The notes under the pieces: model-generated
Told to the model about the DNA's origin: nothing
The model's input: the letters and a program-made list of their open reading frames with translations, nothing else
Database searches by the model: none
Position numbers and translations under genes: made by a program
Assembly (NCBI GenBank): GCA_036555725.1
Contig: DATBKU010000090.1
Coordinates: 1-64,000 of the forward strand
DNA from: CALAED01 sp036555725
GTDB taxonomy: Bacteria; Actinomycetota; Actinomycetes; Streptosporangiales; Streptosporangiaceae
DNA length: 64,000 nucleotides
Direction of reading: 5' to 3'
Shown here: positions 61,105 through 64,000 of the stretch, one piece after another
How positions within the stretch are numbered: position 1 is the first letter of the stretch
Layout of the letters: each line of letters opens with the position of its first letter

Positions 61105-61731
61105 GTGAGGACGGAGCCGGCGTGCTCGCGCTGCGGAGGACGACTGCACGCGCCGAACTACTGGTCGAGCGACTGGACCTGCGACGTACACGGCGCTGTG
61201 CTGCCCCTGCAGCCGCCGCGGAGCCCGTCCAAGGACGGCCTGAACGGCGCGCTGCGCGACGCCCGGGTGCCGTTGTGGGTGCCGTGGCCGCTGCCGCTTG
61301 GCTGGCTGGTCACCGGGTTCCAGCAGGCGGGCGACGAACGCACCGGGTCGCGGGCGTGCGCGGTGGCGCTGTCCGGGCCCGCCCTGCTCAGCGGTCCCGC
61401 CGACATGCTGCTCGTGGCCGAGGACCTCGGAGCCGGCCTCGGGGCCTACTACGCCGGGCTCGACGGCCCCGATCCGGGTGGGGTCTTCGACGCCTCGCCA
61501 CCGCACGCGAAGGCGGAGATCCGCGGTCACCCGGTGCCGCTGTGGGCCGTCGACGCCGGCCCCGACCGAGCGGTGTACGTCGGTGAGGCGCTGGGCCACT
61601 GGCTGTGGGCGGTGCTGTGGCCGAGCGACGCGGGTGTGCTCATGCTCGAGCAACTGCACCTGCGCGATCTGCGCGACCCCGATATGGAGCTGGACATCCC
61701 GTACGGCGCGAGCTGCCCGCGCCTGCGCTGA
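61105..61731 (+). CDS. actinobacterial protein with N-terminal zinc-ribbon-like Cys pair
   Basis: A 208-aa protein opening with CSRCGGRL and a later Cys-x-x-His (WTCDVHG), a likely zinc ribbon, then a hydrophilic body with WVPWPLPLGWLVTGF and AEDLGAGLGAYYAGL. It resembles a widespread Streptomyces family of unknown function (I believe DUF6758). GTG start. It precedes marC by 83 bp. Confidence 0.7.
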   Translation: MRTEPACSRCGGRLHAPNYWSSDWTCDVHGAVLPLQPPRSPSKDGLNGALRDARVPLWVPWPLPLGWLVTGFQQAGDERTGSRACAVALSGPALLSGPADMLLVAEDLGAGLGAYYAGLDGPDPGGVFDASPPHAKAEIRGHPVPLWAVDAGPDRAVYVGEALGHWLWAVLWPSDAGVLMLEQLHLRDLRDPDMELDIPYGASCPRLR

Positions 61732-61814
61732 GAGACTGAGCCTGCCGTGACGGGAGTGCACTAGGGTTCCTCCCCCGGGTACGTATGGGCCGACGGGGGG
61801 AAGCGCTGGCACGG

Positions 61815-62435
61815 ATGAACACCTTCTTCAACCTCAGGTTCTTCGGTGAAGCTTTCATCACGCTTTTCGTGATCACCGATCCGCTGGGGGTTGTGCCGGT
61901 GTTCCTCGCGCTCACCCGCGGCTACGCCGACCGGCAGCGCAAACGACTGGCCCGGCAGGCGGCGGTCGTGGCGTTCGGGGTGATCGTGGGGTTCGCCGCG
62001 TTCGGCCAGTCGCTGCTGAAGTTCCTCGGCATCACCGTGCCCGCGCTGCAGCTCGCCGGCGGGCTGTTGCTGCTGCTCGTGGCGCTCGACCTGCTGACGG
62101 GCAAGGTCGAGCCGCCCGCCGACAAGGCGCGGAGCAACGTGAACGTCGCGATGGTGCCGCTGGGCACCCCGCTGCTGGCCGGGCCCGGCGCCATCGTGGC
62201 CACCATCGTGTTCGTGCAGCGCGCCGACCACGCCGGACAGGTCGTCGCCCTCGGCGTCGCGATCGTCGCCGTGCACATCGTGCTATGGCTGACCATGCGG
62301 TTCTCGATCGGCATCATCCGCATAATCAAGGACAATGGGGTGGAACTGGTGACCCGGATCGCCGGCCTGCTGCTCGCGGCGATCGCCGTACAGCTGTCGG
62401 CCGAGGCCGTCGAGGCCTTCATCAAGGCCGGTTGA
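61815..62435 (+). CDS. marC: MarC-family integral membrane protein
   Basis: A 206-aa protein with six hydrophobic helices and MarC features (ITDPLGVVPVFLALT near the start, VPLGTPLLAGPGAI in the middle, RIAGLLLAAIAVQLSAEAV at the end). It is named for a historic link with multiple antibiotic resistance that was not supported later; its function is unknown. GGGGGAAG precedes the ATG. Confidence 0.92.
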   Translation: MNTFFNLRFFGEAFITLFVITDPLGVVPVFLALTRGYADRQRKRLARQAAVVAFGVIVGFAAFGQSLLKFLGITVPALQLAGGLLLLLVALDLLTGKVEPPADKARSNVNVAMVPLGTPLLAGPGAIVATIVFVQRADHAGQVVALGVAIVAVHIVLWLTMRFSIGIIRIIKDNGVELVTRIAGLLLAAIAVQLSAEAVEAFIKAG

Positions 62436-62465
62436 CGCGTCATCAAGGAGCCATGGATTAGGGAT

Positions 62466-62471
62466 AGGGTG
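62466..62471 (+). promoter_or_regulatory. leaderless -10 element
   Basis: TAGGGT seven bases before the GTG of the metallo-beta-lactamase-fold gene. Confidence 0.45.
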
Positions 62472-62478
62472 CTGTGCC

Positions 62479-63171
62479 GTGGATGCGCGCATCGAACAGG
62501 TCGTGACGTCAGGCAAGTGCGTCATCGACGATGAGGAATTTGAGGTCGAGAGCAACACGTGGATCGTCGGCGACGACGACGCGGTCATTGTGATCGACCC
62601 GGGGCACGACGCCGAGGCGGTCCTCAAGGTCGTCGACGAGCGTGAGGTCATGGCGGTGATCTGCACGCACGGCTACGAAGACAGCGTGGGCGCGGCGGTG
62701 GAGGTGGCCGAGGCCGACGAGGACGACCCGGCGCCGATCGCGCTGCACCCGCGCGACCGGCTGCTCTGGCGGCGCTACTTCCGTCGCGTGGCCAGCGAAG
62801 GCGGCGAAGAGCTCGAGTTCATGAAGGACCTCACGCCCGACATCGATATCGAGGACGGCGGGGTCTTCGAGATCGCCGACGCGCAACTCGAGGTCTTGCA
62901 CTCTCCCGGGCACACGCCGGGCAGCATCTGTCTGTATAGCGACCAGCTGGGCGTCCTGTTCACCGGCAACACGCTGCACAAGGGCAAGCCGGGCGAGGTC
63001 GGCGGGCACTACCCCGACCTGCAGACCCAGCTCAACTCCATCGGCACGCTGCTCGGCCCGCTGCCCAAGGACACCCGCGTGCTGCCCGGCCAGGGCGAAG
63101 AGACCACCGTTGGCGACGAGGACGCGCACTGGGAAAGCTGGCACGCTCTCGCCAACGAGTCCGACGACTGA
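62479..63171 (+). CDS. metallo-beta-lactamase-fold protein with degenerate metal site
   Basis: A 230-aa glyoxalase-II-like MBL protein. The canonical metal motif THxHxDH is THGYEDS here (His64 kept, Tyr66, Asp68 kept, Ser69), FTGDTL is FTGNTL (Asn164 for the bridging Asp), and the last His is replaced near Gln205 (LPGQGEE). HSPGHTPGS is intact (His145). The fold is intact but a normal dinuclear zinc site cannot form, so it is likely non-hydrolytic or has an altered activity. GTG start, probably leaderless. Confidence 0.85.
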   Translation: MDARIEQVVTSGKCVIDDEEFEVESNTWIVGDDDAVIVIDPGHDAEAVLKVVDEREVMAVICTHGYEDSVGAAVEVAEADEDDPAPIALHPRDRLLWRRYFRRVASEGGEELEFMKDLTPDIDIEDGGVFEIADAQLEVLHSPGHTPGSICLYSDQLGVLFTGNTLHKGKPGEVGGHYPDLQTQLNSIGTLLGPLPKDTRVLPGQGEETTVGDEDAHWESWHALANESDD

Positions 63172-63184
63172 TTTCCCTGCCGTT

Positions 63185-64000
63185 ATGGCCGCCGAGCAAT
63201 TGGGGCTCGAGGGCATGCCGCGGCGCCTGTACGTCTGTACGCCGTCGCGGCTGAACGCCTGGCTGGACTGTCCCCGGCGGTACCGCATGACCTACCTCGA
63301 CCGGCCGCCGCCGCAGAAGGGCCCGCCCTGGGCGCACAACAGCCTCGGTGCGAGCGTCCACAACGCCTTGGCGGCCTGGTGGCGGCTGCCGCTGCCGGAG
63401 CGGACGACCGAGATGGCCGGCACGCTGCTGCTGCGCGGCTGGCTTACCGAGGGCTTCCGCGACGCGGCGCAGTCGGAGGAGTGGCGGGAACGCGCCCGGG
63501 TGATGGTGGAGCGGTACGTCTCGGGGCTCGATCCGGCCGACGAGCCGCTCGGCGTCGAGCGGACCGTGGCCACCCGTACGGACGTGATCGCCGTGTCCGG
63601 CCGCATCGACCGGCTCGACCAGCGGGCCGTGGCCGGGGGCGGGAATGACACCGAGCTGGTGGTGGTCGACTACAAGACCGGTCGGCACGTGCTGACCGCC
63701 GCCGACGCCCGCGGGTCGCTGGCGCTGGCGCTGTACGCGATCGCCTCCGCCCGGGTGATGCGGCGCCCCTGCCATCGCGTGGAGCTGCACCACCTGCCCA
63801 CCGGCGAGGTCGCGGTCTGGGAGCACACCGACGAGACGTTGCAGCGGCATCTGCGGCGGGCCGAGCAGATCGCCGATGAGTGCGCCCAGGCCGACGAGGC
63901 GTTCCGGACCTTCCTCAACCCCACCCAGCGTCCCCCATCAACCGACGCCTCCCTGCCCGCGGGCCGGGTCGACGAGGTCTTCCCGCCGCACCCCGGACCG
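63185..64000 (+). CDS. RecB-family PD-(D/E)XK nuclease (partial)
   Basis: The frame from the ATG at 63185 is open to the window end (272 codons) and continues beyond it. It starts with YVCTPSRLNAWLDCPRRYR, the usual opening of Cas4/AddB-like RecB-family exonucleases, including the first Fe-S cysteine (Cys33). It has a nuclease core with GRIDRLD and VVVDYKTGR (Asp and Lys of the PD-(D/E)XK site). The remaining C-terminal cysteines of a 4Fe-4S site would lie outside the window. No CRISPR genes are nearby, so it is more likely a repair-type exonuclease than Cas4. Confidence 0.85.
   Translation, partial: MAAEQLGLEGMPRRLYVCTPSRLNAWLDCPRRYRMTYLDRPPPQKGPPWAHNSLGASVHNALAAWWRLPLPERTTEMAGTLLLRGWLTEGFRDAAQSEEWRERARVMVERYVSGLDPADEPLGVERTVATRTDVIAVSGRIDRLDQRAVAGGGNDTELVVVDYKTGRHVLTAADARGSLALALYAIASARVMRRPCHRVELHHLPTGEVAVWEHTDETLQRHLRRAEQIADECAQADEAFRTFLNPTQRPPSTDASLPAGRVDEVFPPHPGP

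Noticed and set aside
63185..64000. Cas4-like nuclease as a CRISPR component
   Set aside because: No repeat arrays or cas genes are visible; stand-alone RecB-family nucleases of this type are common in actinobacteria.

Overview
The window is high-GC actinomycete chromosome. GTG and TTG starts are frequent, several promoters look leaderless, and the right half carries a sigE / anti-sigma / htrA / tatB / mrp locus and a dapD-dapE locus in an order close to that known from mycobacteria. I see no tRNA, rRNA, CRISPR array or complete insertion sequence. A Streptosporangiales-type genome (Actinomadura or Nonomuraea relatives) is my best guess from general appearance only.

LEFT PART (1 to about 29.8 kb) is a biosynthetic gene cluster for an aromatic polyketide carrying a nitrogen-nitrogen function. 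A tightly packed plus-strand operon (3143-15842) encodes an O-methyltransferase-fold protein, an FAD hydroxylase, a small TcmI-type cyclase, the minimal type II PKS (KS-alpha with Cys169, chain-length factor with Gln164, ACP with Ser43), a complete dedicated acetyl-CoA carboxylase (fused AccD-AccA, biotin carrier, biotin carboxylase), a ketoreductase, a two-domain aromatase/cyclase and a second FAD hydroxylase. This is an angucycline-like toolkit. Next to it (15893-23784) is a set matching the glutamyl-hydrazine pathway known from fosfazinomycin and kinamycin: GNAT acetyltransferase, amidase, glutamine-synthetase-like ligase and adenylosuccinate-lyase-like lyase, plus a C26 gamma-glutamyl hydrolase, a 629-residue protein of unknown function and an 8-Cys ferredoxin. 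Two paralogous halogenase-like flavoproteins lie on either side. A CPA2 antiporter, an MFS exporter and a NarL-type two-component system complete the cluster. Working model: hydrazine is released from hydrazinosuccinate by the lyase, acetylated, ligated to glutamate, deacetylated, transferred to the angucyclinone (perhaps by the methyltransferase-like protein) and freed from its glutamyl carrier by the C26 enzyme. An aspartate N-hydroxylase and nitrosuccinate lyase are not visible, so the cluster probably continues past the left edge or draws on genes elsewhere.

The cluster shows unusual DNA wear: short tandem duplications at gene ends (14-, 15-, 18- and 32-bp units), one of which continues the amidase reading frame past its family end; three copies of a 33-bp intergenic motif; an imperfect inverted repeat; and an FAD monooxygenase with an in-frame internal deletion.

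RIGHT PART (about 29.8 to 64 kb) is mainly core chromosome. dapD and dapE are separated by three secreted peptidoglycan hydrolases. Then come an esterase lipoprotein, two LOG-family proteins, a cold-shock gene with a structured leader, DNA-3-methyladenine glycosylase I, a DivIVA-like protein, an enoyl-CoA hydratase with a PaaX-type regulator, a DUF3117 protein, leucyl aminopeptidase, two ECF sigma / zinc anti-sigma pairs (the second with RseB-like, HtrA and TatB proteins), Mrp, MarR, an ECF41 sigma factor, CitE-like lyase and acyl-CoA dehydrogenase, a Gln/Tyr-repeat membrane protein, NUDIX, MarC, a metallo-beta-lactamase-fold protein with degenerate metal sites, and a RecB-family nuclease cut by the window end.
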